A stretch of DNA of 64,000 bases from Jiangella alba (lineage in GTDB: Bacteria > Actinomycetota > Actinomycetes > Jiangellales > Jiangellaceae), in the NCBI RefSeq assembly GCF_900106035.1, contig NZ_FNUC01000004.1, positions 3,261,722 through 3,325,721 of the forward strand, read 5' to 3'. The position numbers and the translations under genes are program-made. How positions within the stretch are numbered: the stretch's first letter is position 1; each line of letters starts with the position of its first letter. Below the pieces are notes generated by a model. It was given only the letters and a program-made list of their open reading frames with translations. It was not told the origin of the DNA and did no database searches. Positions 44,801 through 52,518 of this stretch are shown in pieces.

Positions 44801-45736
44801 ATGACCCTCGTGCCCCGCCGCCTCCGCGCCGCGTCCGCCGTCACCGTCCTCGCTCTCGCCCTGGCCGCCTGCGGTTCCGACGACGAGCCGGCGGCGGACG
44901 CGAGCGGCGCCGCCGGCTACACCGTCGAGCACGCGATGGGGACGACGGAGCTGCCGGGTGAGCCCGAGCGGGTGGTCGTGCTCGACTCGCCGCACCTGGA
45001 CGCCGCGGTGGCGCTCGGCGTCACGCCGGTCGGCGCCACCGAGGCGGAGGCCGGCGCCGGGTACCCCGACTACCTCGGCGACCTGGACGGCGTCGAGACC
45101 GTCGGCCTGACCGTCGAGCCCAGCGTCGAGGCCGTCGCGCAGCTGGAGCCCGACCTCATCATCGGCGCCCGGGTCCGGCACGAGGAGCTGTACGCCGACC
45201 TCAGCCAGATCGCGCCGACCGTGTTCTCCGCCGACTCCGGTACCAACTGGAAGGAGCAGGTCGAGATCGTCGGCGCGGCACTGAACCGCCAGGACGACGC
45301 CGCGGCCCTGCTGGACGAGTTCGCGCAGCGGGCCGCCGCCATCGGCGACTCCGTCGGCGCCGCGGGCCGGACGGTGTCGATGGTGCGGTTCCTGCCGGAG
45401 AACTTCCGCCTCTACGGGCCCGAGACCTTCTCCGGCTCGATCCTCACCGAGGCCGGCTTCGACCTCGGCGACCACGCGTGGAACGAGTACTCGATGGCCG
45501 AGCTGAGCCCCGAGGAGTTCGAGCAGATCGACGGCGACCTCGTCATCCACACCAGCTACGGCGACCCGCAGACCACCACCCGCCCGTCCGTCGAGCGGCT
45601 GTGGACCGGCCTGCCGGCCATCGCCGCGGGCGACGTGCACGAGGTGGAGGACGACACCTGGATGCTGGGCATCGGCGTGCTCGGCGCCGGCCTCATTCTC
45701 GACGAGCTGGAGGCCATCGCCGGGACCGAAGCCTGA
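44801..45736 (+). CDS. Iron-siderophore ABC transporter substrate-binding lipoprotein
   Basis: A 311-residue lipoprotein with lipobox LALAAC (Cys24). The class III binding-protein fold shows RVVVLDSPHLDAAVALGVTPVGA, LEPDLIIGARVRHEELYADLSQIAPTVF and a C-terminal WTGLPAIAAGDVHEVEDDTWMLGIGVLGA. It captures ferric siderophores for a FecCD-type permease, which is not encoded here, so it depends on transporter genes elsewhere. The iron box and leaderless promoter just upstream make it an independent iron-starvation unit inserted between sugar genes. Confidence 0.9.
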   Translation: MTLVPRRLRAASAVTVLALALAACGSDDEPAADASGAAGYTVEHAMGTTELPGEPERVVVLDSPHLDAAVALGVTPVGATEAEAGAGYPDYLGDLDGVETVGLTVEPSVEAVAQLEPDLIIGARVRHEELYADLSQIAPTVFSADSGTNWKEQVEIVGAALNRQDDAAALLDEFAQRAAAIGDSVGAAGRTVSMVRFLPENFRLYGPETFSGSILTEAGFDLGDHAWNEYSMAELSPEEFEQIDGDLVIHTSYGDPQTTTRPSVERLWTGLPAIAAGDVHEVEDDTWMLGIGVLGAGLILDELEAIAGTEA

Positions 45737-45762
45737 GACATCGGCGCTCACGATGGGAGACG

Positions 45763-45800
45763 ACTTTCGCGGTGTAGCGGCGAAAGTGTGGCACGATTAT
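45763..45800 (+). promoter_or_regulatory. ROK operator and -10 of the second ROK gene
   Basis: ACTTTCGC (45763-45770), nine bases, GCGAAAGT (45780-45787) is a perfect inverted repeat differing from the 26210 operator by a single base per arm. GATTAT (45795-45800) is a plausible -10, so the site covers the -35 region. Autoregulation by the ROK protein encoded at 45804 is the simplest reading. Confidence 0.62.
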
Positions 45801-45803
45801 CCC

Positions 45804-46997
45804 ATGGCGCACACGCTCGCCGGCCGGCCGGAGACGGCGACCCAGGCGAAAGTCCTCAAGCTGCTGCGCGACGAGGGGCCGCTCTCCCGGGTGGAGCTCG
45901 CCGATCGGCTCGGAGTCTCACGCACCACCATGGCCAGCGAGGTCAGCCGTCTCACCGAGCTCGGCCTCGCCGAGGGCGCCGGGCCCGCCGCCTCGCGCGG
46001 CGGGCGCCGCTCGACGCTGGTGGACCTGTCGTCCGACGTCCGGTTCGTCGGCGTGGCGATCGGCGCGACCACCGTGTCCGTCGCGCTCACCGACGGCCGG
46101 CTGACGGTGCTCGGGCAGCGCTCCATCGACATGGACGTCCGCCTCGGCCCGGAGCCGGTGCTGGCCAGCGCGCTCGAGCTGACCCACAAGGTGCTCGCCG
46201 AGCACGGCGTCACCCGTCCCGCGGGCGTCGGCGTGGGGGTGCCCGGCCCGGTCGACTTCCACGGCGGCATGCCGGTCTCGCCGCCGATCATGCCCGGCTG
46301 GGACGGCTACCCCGTCCGCGACGCGCTCGCGCGCGAGCTGGGCTGCCCGGTGCTGCTCGACAACGACGTCAACGTCATGGCGCTGGGGGAGCAGCACTCC
46401 GGCGTCGCCAAGAACGCCCGCGACTTCCTCTTCGTCAAGATCGGGACCGGCATCGGCTGCGGCATCGTCGTCGACGGCCAGCTCTACCGGGGCGTCGACG
46501 GCTGCGCGGGCGACATCGGGCACATCCGGGTCGAGGAGTTCGGGCCCACCTGCGCATGCGGCAACACCGGCTGCCTCGAGGCCTTCTTCGGCGGCTCCGC
46601 ACTCGCTCGCGACGCCCTGGCCGCCGCCCGCGGCGGACGGTCGCCGGCGCTGGCGTCGCTGCTCGCCGAGAAGGGCGAACTCACCGGCGCCGACGTCGCC
46701 GCCGCCGTCACCATGGGCGACCCCTACACCGTCCAGATGATCCGCGACGGCGGCCACCGGGTCGGCTGGGTGCTGGCCAGCCTGGTGTCGTTCTTCAACC
46801 CCGGCCTCATCGTCATCGGCGGCCGGGTGGCGCGGCTCGGGCACCCGCTGCTGGCCGAGATCCGCGGCGTGGTCTACCGCCGCTCGCTGCCCCTGGCCAC
46901 CGGCAACCTCCCCGTCGTCCTCAGCGAGATGGGCGACGACGCGGGTGTCGTCGGTGCGGCGGCGCTGATCAGCGACGCGATCTTCGCCGCTCCCTGA
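45804..46997 (+). CDS. ROK-family transcriptional regulator (second)
   Basis: A 397-residue regulator. The winged helix is SRVELADRLGVSRTTMASEVSRLTELGLA. The ROK domain has LLDNDVNVMALGEQ and the zinc motif GHIRVEEFGPTCACGNTGCLEA. It is a paralogue of the 24909-26144 protein (shared PVSPPIMPGWDG, YRRSLPLATG). ATG 45804 is preferred to GTG/ATG starts near 45753, because those would translate the operator. Exact or near half-sites of its operator (GCGAAAGT at 47838-47845; ACTTTCGT at 52401-52408) lie before the promoters of the next two secreted-enzyme genes, suggesting that they belong to its regulon. Confidence 0.9.
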   Translation: MAHTLAGRPETATQAKVLKLLRDEGPLSRVELADRLGVSRTTMASEVSRLTELGLAEGAGPAASRGGRRSTLVDLSSDVRFVGVAIGATTVSVALTDGRLTVLGQRSIDMDVRLGPEPVLASALELTHKVLAEHGVTRPAGVGVGVPGPVDFHGGMPVSPPIMPGWDGYPVRDALARELGCPVLLDNDVNVMALGEQHSGVAKNARDFLFVKIGTGIGCGIVVDGQLYRGVDGCAGDIGHIRVEEFGPTCACGNTGCLEAFFGGSALARDALAAARGGRSPALASLLAEKGELTGADVAAAVTMGDPYTVQMIRDGGHRVGWVLASLVSFFNPGLIVIGGRVARLGHPLLAEIRGVVYRRSLPLATGNLPVVLSEMGDDAGVVGAAALISDAIFAAP

Positions 46998-47175
46998 CGG
47001 GTGGCTTCGCCGTCAGCCGATCGCCGGTCGCCAGCCAGCGGCCAGCGGAGCGGGACCAGCAGCGGAGTCGGTAGCCAAGAACACCACCCACGACCCGCCA
47101 GCGGCCAGCGAACCAGCAGGCCAGCGGAGCCAGAAGCCGAGGCCCTTTTCCGGCCGGCCCCTGACGCTGCTTTCA

Positions 47176-47260
47176 CGAGGGCGCGGGCGGCTGGGTCAAG
47201 CGGTCACGCGCCGCGCGAAGCGCCGCTGGGGTCCGCTTGAGGCGGACGCCCGCGCCCTCG
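47176..47260. repeat. 14-bp inverted repeat enclosing a structured 57-base core
   Basis: CGAGGGCGCGGGCG (47176-47189) and CGCCCGCGCCCTCG (47247-47260) are exact complements. Inside is a second stem TCCGC-TTGAG-GCGGA (47232-47246) and a GC-rich pairing region. It could fold as one long RNA hairpin or be a small inactive element. No flanking target duplication is evident. Confidence 0.55.
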
Positions 47261-47359
47261 ACACTGGAAGCAGCAGGGGCAGACGGAACGGTGGTGACCC
47301 GGCCAACGAGAGCCCGGCGAACGTGCGGCCACTGAGACGTCCGCGCCGCCATGATCATC

Positions 47360-47399
47360 ATCCAGGTTTTGGGGTGCTATCACGCCCGAAATCCTGGAT
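47360..47399. repeat. REP-like extragenic palindrome
   Basis: ATCCAGGTTTTGGGGTG (47360-47376) pairs with CACGCCCGAAATCCTGGAT (47381-47399) around CTAT, with perfect ATCCAGG/CCTGGAT ends and an imperfect middle. The AT content is well above the surroundings. I recall similar sequences scattered between genes in related actinobacteria, but see only one copy here. Confidence 0.55.
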
Positions 47400-47837
47400 G
47401 GTAACGGCGATCCTGGGCGGAGGGGCGCTTCCACGACCCGGAACGCTCGCAATCACACCGCCTCGAGCCGGGCGGCCTGCTGATGCAGCCAAGCTGCTCG
47501 CGCCGCCCGTTGGCCCCCATCGGGTCCGCTCGAGTGGGCGGCCGGCTCCGCTCTGCGCTGCCGGCCGGCGGGCAGCACCGGGCGGCCCTTATCGCCGTCG
47601 CCGCGTCGTCGAGTCGAGGTAGGTATGACCCGCCCCTCTAGGGAGGGTGCCCACCCTACGGGCGGGCACTGACACTCGCGGCGGCCTCGGGCTCCGACAC
47701 GCGGGCGGCGCCGGGTGCTGACGCTCGCGGCAGTCGCCCGATACGCGCGGCGAAGGACGCCGATGCTCGCGGCGGCGGCGGGCACCTGGGGAAACGCTCA
47801 CTATCCCCGGCGCAGGCGTTACTTACCACGTCAAGTT

Positions 47838-47888
47838 GCGAAAGTACGCCGCAAACCGTTGACCAGGGTCTCTCCGGGCGTCTAGTTT
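47838..47888 (+). promoter_or_regulatory. Promoter of the 48033-52325 unit with ROK-type half-site
   Basis: TTGACC (47859-47864), 18 bases, TAGTTT (47883-47888). GCGAAAGT at 47838-47845, 13 bases before the -35, equals one arm of the second ROK operator. TTGCG-N9-CGCAA (47836-47854) overlaps it as an inverted repeat. The transcript leader would be about 135 bases. GAGGAG at 48020-48025 is the ribosome site. Confidence 0.55.
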
Positions 47889-48032
47889 GCGTGATCAACG
47901 GCCGGTTCGGGCCGTTTCTTCGCGCGTTCGCACGGGCACCGGAGCGAAGGGAGGGGGGCATCGCTCGGCGCGCACTTGGCATCCCGTCACCGATCCCGCA
48001 TTGCGGTCGATCGACTCAACGAGGAGAACGAG

Positions 48033-48980
48033 ATGACACGTCCCGAGATCAACCGGCGGCGGTTCCTGGGCGCCGTCGCCGGCACGACCATGGCGGTGAC
48101 GGCGGCGGGGCTCGCCGCTCCGTCCGCCGCGAACGCGGCCAAGGGCATGCTGGTGCCGCCCGGCAAGATCGGCATCCAGCTGTTCACCATCCGCAACCTG
48201 GTCTCGTCGCTCGGCTTCCGGATCGTCTTCGAGGAGCTGGCCCGGCTGGGGTACAAGAACGTCGAGTTCGCCGGCTACAGCTCGCCGGCCGAGCCGGGCA
48301 TCACGGTGCAGCAGATCAGGCAGCTGCTCGACGACAACGGGTTGACGGGTATCGGCAGCCACGTCGGGCTGAACGCGTTCCGCACGAACATCGAGCTGGA
48401 GCTGGACCGCGCCGAGATCCTCGGCCTGCCGTTCATCGGGACGGCGAACGAGCCGGTGACGGCGGCCAACCGGACGGTGGCCGGGTACCGGGCGGCGGCC
48501 GCGGAGTTCAACGCGTTCGGGGCGGCCGCGCAGGTCCGCGGGCTGCGCTGGTACCACCACAACCACCAGAACGAATTCCGGATGGCGGCCGACGACCCCG
48601 GCGTGCGGCTGTACGACCTGCTGCTGTCGGAGACCGACCCGAAGCTGGTCTTCCTCGAGATGGACATCTACTGGGCATACGTGGGCCAGCACATCGCGCC
48701 GGGCTTCGACCCGATCGACTACGTCGTGGCGAACCGGCTGCGGTATCCGCTGTTCCACGCCAAGGACGGACGGCGGTCGGCGGCGGCGAACGGGTACGAC
48801 ATCGTCGAGTTCGGCGCCGGGGACATCGACTTCCAGCGGTTCTACACCAGCATCGGCTCCCGCGGCCGGCACTACTCGCTGTACGAGCAGGACAACGCGC
48901 CGAACACGTCGCCGGACGCCGGCGGCGCGCTGGGCGCGGCCGAACGCAGCTTCGACGCCATCTACGGCCTGCGCGGCTGA
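48033..48980 (+). CDS. Tat-exported TIM-barrel sugar isomerase/epimerase-like protein
   Basis: A 315-residue protein with a twin-arginine signal (INRRRFLGAVAGTTMAVTAAGLAAPSAANA). This implies that it folds, probably with its metal, before export. The xylose-isomerase-like barrel shows KIGIQLFTIRN, WYHHNHQNEF, FLEMDIYWAYVGQ, LFHAKDGRR and SLYEQDNAP, giving a likely Glu, Asp, His, Glu metal site. An exported member of a usually cytoplasmic isomerase family fits 3-keto-sugar cleavage or isomerisation outside the cell. It is followed after 15 bases by a secreted dehydrogenase gene, so the two are one unit. The exact reaction is unknown. Confidence 0.83.
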   Translation: MTRPEINRRRFLGAVAGTTMAVTAAGLAAPSAANAAKGMLVPPGKIGIQLFTIRNLVSSLGFRIVFEELARLGYKNVEFAGYSSPAEPGITVQQIRQLLDDNGLTGIGSHVGLNAFRTNIELELDRAEILGLPFIGTANEPVTAANRTVAGYRAAAAEFNAFGAAAQVRGLRWYHHNHQNEFRMAADDPGVRLYDLLLSETDPKLVFLEMDIYWAYVGQHIAPGFDPIDYVVANRLRYPLFHAKDGRRSAAANGYDIVEFGAGDIDFQRFYTSIGSRGRHYSLYEQDNAPNTSPDAGGALGAAERSFDAIYGLRG

Positions 48981-48995
48981 CGAGAGGACCCCCCC

Positions 48996-51900
48996 ATGCA
49001 CCGCATCCGCAGCATCCTGACCGCCATCCTCGCCGTGCTCCTGCCCGTGGCCGCCCTGACGGCGACGGCTCCGGCGGGCGCCCACGAGGGCCACGACCCC
49101 GCCGCCGACGACCCCGCGCTGGACTGGGACAACTACGAGAAGATCCTGCTCAGCAAGAACACCGGCGAGCCGATCGACCTCGCCGTCCTGCCGGACAGCC
49201 GGATCCTGCACACCGCCCGCAACGGCGACGTCCGGCTGACCGACCCGTCGACCGGCATCACCCGGGTGATCAACACCATCGACGTGTACGCCAACTCCGA
49301 GGACGGCCTGCAGACGATCGCGATCGACCCGGACTTCGCGACGAACCAGTGGGTCTACCTGCTGTACGCGCCGCGCGTGATGCAGGCGCCGTACCCGCAG
49401 ACGACGCCGACGGGCAACGCGCCGAACTCGCTGCCGGCCGGCGAGACCGAGTCGTACTGGGACCGCTGGAAGGGCTACAACGTCCTGTCGCGGTTCAAGT
49501 GGGACGAGGCCACCGACGCGCTCGACCTGTCGACGGAACAGCAGATCATCAAGGTCGAGACGCAGCGCGGCCAGTGCTGCCACGTCGCCGGTGACATGGC
49601 GTGGGACGCCGACGGCAACCTGTATCTCTCGACCGGCGACAACACGCCGGCCAGCACGCCGGGCGCCAACGGCTTCGCGCCGAACAACGACGCGCCGGGG
49701 ATGAACCCGGGCTTCGACGCCCGCCGCGGCCCGGGCAACACCAACGACCTGCGCGGCAAGATCCTGCGCATCCACGTCGAGGACGACGGGTCCTACACCA
49801 TCCCGGACGGCAACCTGTTCGCGCCGGGCACGGCCCAGACCCGCCCGGAGATCTACGTCATGGGCGTGCGCAACCCGTTCCGCATCGATTACGACGTGCA
49901 GACGGGCGCGCTGGTCTGGGGCGACTACGGGCCCGACGCCGGTGCGCCGAACCCGAACCGCGGCCCGATGGGCTACGTCGAGTGGCAGTCCACGCTGCAG
50001 CCGATCAACGGCGGCTGGCCGTACTGCCACGGCCCGAACGCCAACTACAACGAGTGGGACTACGCGACGGCGACGCCCGGGGCGTGGTTCGACTGCGAGG
50101 CCGGCGCCGAGAACAACTCGCGCTGGAACACCGGCCTCGACGTCGTCCCGCCGGCCACCGCACCTCACCTGTACTACGGCGACAACGCCAGCCACCAGCC
50201 GTGGCCGGAGCTGACCGACCTCGGCGGCGGCGGCCAGGGCCCGATGGGCGGCCCGGTGTACCGCTACGACGCGGCCAACCCGTCGCCGGCGAAGTTCCCC
50301 GCGTTCTGGGACGGCCACCCGTTCTTCGCCGAGTTCTCGCAGGACTACGTCGCGGCGTTCACGCTGGACCTCGCCACCAACGGCCCGGTCACGGCCATCA
50401 CCGACTTCCTGCCCAACGCCCACCTCGGCGACGTGGCCCAGCCGATCTGGGACAACGTCATGGACATGGAGTTCGGCCCGGACGGCTCGCTGTACGTGCT
50501 CGAGTACGGTGACGGCTTCTTCCGGCAGAACCCCGACGCCGGCCTGTACCGGGTCGACTACGCCGAGGGCAACAAGTCGCCGCAGGCCCGCTACACCGCC
50601 GACCCGGTCTCCAGCAGCGGCGCACCGCTGACCGTGACGTTCGACGCGTCGGCGTCGGCCGACCCGGAGGGGGCCGCGCTGACCTACGAGTGGGACTTCG
50701 ACGGCGACGGCACGTTCGACGCCACCGGGGTCACCGTCACGCACACCTACACCGAGTTGGGCCAGTACAACGCGGCGCTGCGGGTCACCGACCCGTCCGG
50801 GAAGTTCGGCGTCCGGTCGTCGCAGATCACGGTCGGCAACGTGGCGCCGACGGTCACGCTGGACACCCCGACCGGCGGCTTCTTCGACTGGGGCCAGGCG
50901 GTGCCGGTGACGGTGTCCGTCAGCGACCCCGAGGACGGCGACACCCCGGTCTGCTCGCGGGCGACGTGGGCGTTCGGCCTCGGGCACGACGAGCACGCGC
51001 ACCCGCTCAGCTCGGGCACCGGCTGCACGTTCGGCGTCCCGACGCCGGCCGACGCGCCGGAGCACGGCGAGACGGAGAACATCTACGGCGCGCTGGTGGT
51101 CGGCTACACCGACGGCGGGCACCTGGGCGTCCCGCCGGCCCGCGGCGAGGCGTCGCTGCTGCTGAACCCGAAGACGCAGCAGGCGGAGTGGTTCGACGCG
51201 AGCAGCGGCGTGCAGGTCACCGACGACCCCGACGCGCGCGGCCTGCGCAAGGTGACCTCGTTCGACGCCGGCGACTGGATCGCGTTCGACCCGGTCAACC
51301 TGGCCAACATCGACGGCATCGTCGCCCGCGCCTGGGGACGGGGCACGCTGCACCTGCGCTGGAACGACCCGAAGGCGCCGCCGTTCGCGCAGCTCTCGTT
51401 CCGCAACCGGACCGGCTGGTTCGAGGTGGAGCAGGCGCTGACGAACCCGCCGGCGGGCTCGGGCCGGCTGTACCTGACGTCGACCAGCGGGTTCGACCTC
51501 GACGAGGTCCGCTTCGTCGGCGACGGCGTGGCCGACGTGACCCCGCCGGCGGTGAGCCACACGCTCAACCCGGCGGCGCCGACCGGCCAGAACGGCTGGT
51601 ACACCGGCGACGTCACGCTGACCGTCAACGCCACCGACAACGGCACCGTCGCCAGCCGGCAGCGCTCCACCGACGGCGGCGCCACCTGGGTCAACGCGAA
51701 CAACCCGCTGACCATCACGGCCGAGGGCAGCACGACGGTGCACTACCGGGCCACCGACAACGGCGGCAACGTGTCGTCCGTCGGCTCGGTCACGCTGAAG
51801 ATCGACAAGACGCCCCCGGTCGCGGCCATCGGCGGGGTCGACGCCGGCGGCAGCTACGCGGCGAGCGGTACGCTCACGCCGTCGTTCACCGGCACCGACG

Positions 51901-52325
51901 CGGTCTCCGGGATCGCCTCGGTGACGGGGACGCTGGACGGCGCGCCGCTGGAGTCCGGCGCGACGGTGCAGCTGTGGACGCTGGCCGTCGGCGAGCACAC
52001 GCTGGCCGCCACGGCCACCGACACCGCCGGCCGGCAGGGCACGGCGTCGGCGGCGTTCACCGTCACGACCTCGCTGGCCGATCTCGGCGCGATCGTCGAT
52101 CACTACGCCGCCGCGGGCGTGCTCACGACCGCGGGGGAGAGCCGGCTGCGCTTGCACCTCAGCGCCGCGGTCCGCAACGCCGACGCCGGCCGCAACGACA
52201 GCGCGGTCCGGTCGCTGGCGCAGTTCCTGTCCACCGCCGGCAGCGCCTCGTTCGTCACCGACGCCGCCGCCCGGACCGTGCTCACGCATCACGGGGAGGT
52301 GCTGACCGCCCAGCTCAGCGCCTGA
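48996..52325 (+). CDS. Secreted sugar dehydrogenase - PKD - CBM6-like - Ig-like - FIMAH-like protein
   Basis: A 1109-residue exported protein with a signal of about 28 residues and no ThuA domain. The propeller (about 45-525) has Cys194-Cys195-His196, the block VMGVRNPFRIDYD (where relatives have GFRNPFR) and WGDYGPDAG. Next: PKD (529-613); the His-rich domain (His664, His667, His669 in GHDEHAHP); CBM6-like (729-845); an OmpL47-like Ig domain (850-935, GWYTGDVTLTVNATDN); another Ig-like (938-1025); FIMAH-like helices (1027-1109). It should oxidise a sugar substrate held by its binding domains, probably as a partner of the Tat-exported isomerase-like protein. GAGAGGA precedes ATG 48996. A perfect 15-bp hairpin ends the unit. 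Confidence 0.84.
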   Translation: MHRIRSILTAILAVLLPVAALTATAPAGAHEGHDPAADDPALDWDNYEKILLSKNTGEPIDLAVLPDSRILHTARNGDVRLTDPSTGITRVINTIDVYANSEDGLQTIAIDPDFATNQWVYLLYAPRVMQAPYPQTTPTGNAPNSLPAGETESYWDRWKGYNVLSRFKWDEATDALDLSTEQQIIKVETQRGQCCHVAGDMAWDADGNLYLSTGDNTPASTPGANGFAPNNDAPGMNPGFDARRGPGNTNDLRGKILRIHVEDDGSYTIPDGNLFAPGTAQTRPEIYVMGVRNPFRIDYDVQTGALVWGDYGPDAGAPNPNRGPMGYVEWQSTLQPINGGWPYCHGPNANYNEWDYATATPGAWFDCEAGAENNSRWNTGLDVVPPATAPHLYYGDNASHQPWPELTDLGGGGQGPMGGPVYRYDAANPSPAKFPAFWDGHPFFAEFSQDYVAAFTLDLATNGPVTAITDFLPNAHLGDVAQPIWDNVMDMEFGPDGSLYVLEYGDGFFRQNPDAGLYRVDYAEGNKSPQARYTADPVSSSGAPLTVTFDASASADPEGAALTYEWDFDGDGTFDATGVTVTHTYTELGQYNAALRVTDPSGKFGVRSSQITVGNVAPTVTLDTPTGGFFDWGQAVPVTVSVSDPEDGDTPVCSRATWAFGLGHDEHAHPLSSGTGCTFGVPTPADAPEHGETENIYGALVVGYTDGGHLGVPPARGEASLLLNPKTQQAEWFDASSGVQVTDDPDARGLRKVTSFDAGDWIAFDPVNLANIDGIVARAWGRGTLHLRWNDPKAPPFAQLSFRNRTGWFEVEQALTNPPAGSGRLYLTSTSGFDLDEVRFVGDGVADVTPPAVSHTLNPAAPTGQNGWYTGDVTLTVNATDNGTVASRQRSTDGGATWVNANNPLTITAEGSTTVHYRATDNGGNVSSVGSVTLKIDKTPPVAAIGGVDAGGSYAASGTLTPSFTGTDAVSGIASVTGTLDGAPLESGATVQLWTLAVGEHTLAATATDTAGRQGTASAAFTVTTSLADLGAIVDHYAAAGVLTTAGESRLRLHLSAAVRNADAGRNDSAVRSLAQFLSTAGSASFVTDAAARTVLTHHGEVLTAQLSA

Positions 52326-52340
52326 TCGCGGCATGGAGAA

Positions 52341-52376
52341 CGCCGGTGGGCCGGGTCGCGGCCCGGCCCACCGGCG
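52341..52376 (+). terminator. 15-bp perfect hairpin terminator
   Basis: CGCCGGTGGGCCGGG (52341-52355), loop TCGCGG, CCCGGCCCACCGGCG (52362-52376), followed by TCCTGTC. It lies 15 bases after the stop of the 1109-residue protein gene and before an independent promoter. Confidence 0.75.
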
Positions 52377-52400
52377 TCCTGTCGCGAGCGGACATCGGAC

Positions 52401-52487
52401 ACTTTCGTCACTTCACCGCTCAGATTGCACAGTTAGCGACGAAACTGTTTCAAACGTCTTGACATAGTGGAAACAGGACGTTTATCT
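52401..52487 (+). promoter_or_regulatory. Strong promoter with GAAACTGTTTC palindrome and ROK-like half-site
   Basis: TTGACA (52459-52464), 17 bases, TTATCT (52482-52487) is the best sigma-70-type promoter in the window. GAAAC-T-GTTTC (52441-52451) lies just upstream. ACTTTCGTC (52401-52409) and GACGAAACT (52438-52446) form a spaced inverted repeat with one mismatch, the first arm close to the second ROK operator. These explain control of the 52519 gene separately from the unit before it. Confidence 0.62.
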
Positions 52488-52518
52488 GAGGCCTTCCGAA
52501 CCGTGATCGGAGGGCAGC

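Larger units (their letters stand above)
46998..48032. other. 1-kb intergenic region with structured repeats, no credible gene
   Basis: No open frame here has normal codon use or a ribosome site. The segment holds short direct repeats of CAGCGGCCAGCG (47035-47130), a 14-bp inverted repeat (47176-47260), a REP-like palindrome (47360-47399), an AGGGT-GCCC-ACCCT hairpin near 47645, repeats of GACGCTCGCGGC (47680-47780) and, at its end, the promoter of the 48033 gene. It looks like a decayed or repeat-prone spacer. Confidence 0.6.

Noticed and set aside
47001-47622. Short frames in the 46998-48032 gap
   Set aside because: They have atypical composition, overlap palindromes and carry no ribosome sites or recognisable motifs.
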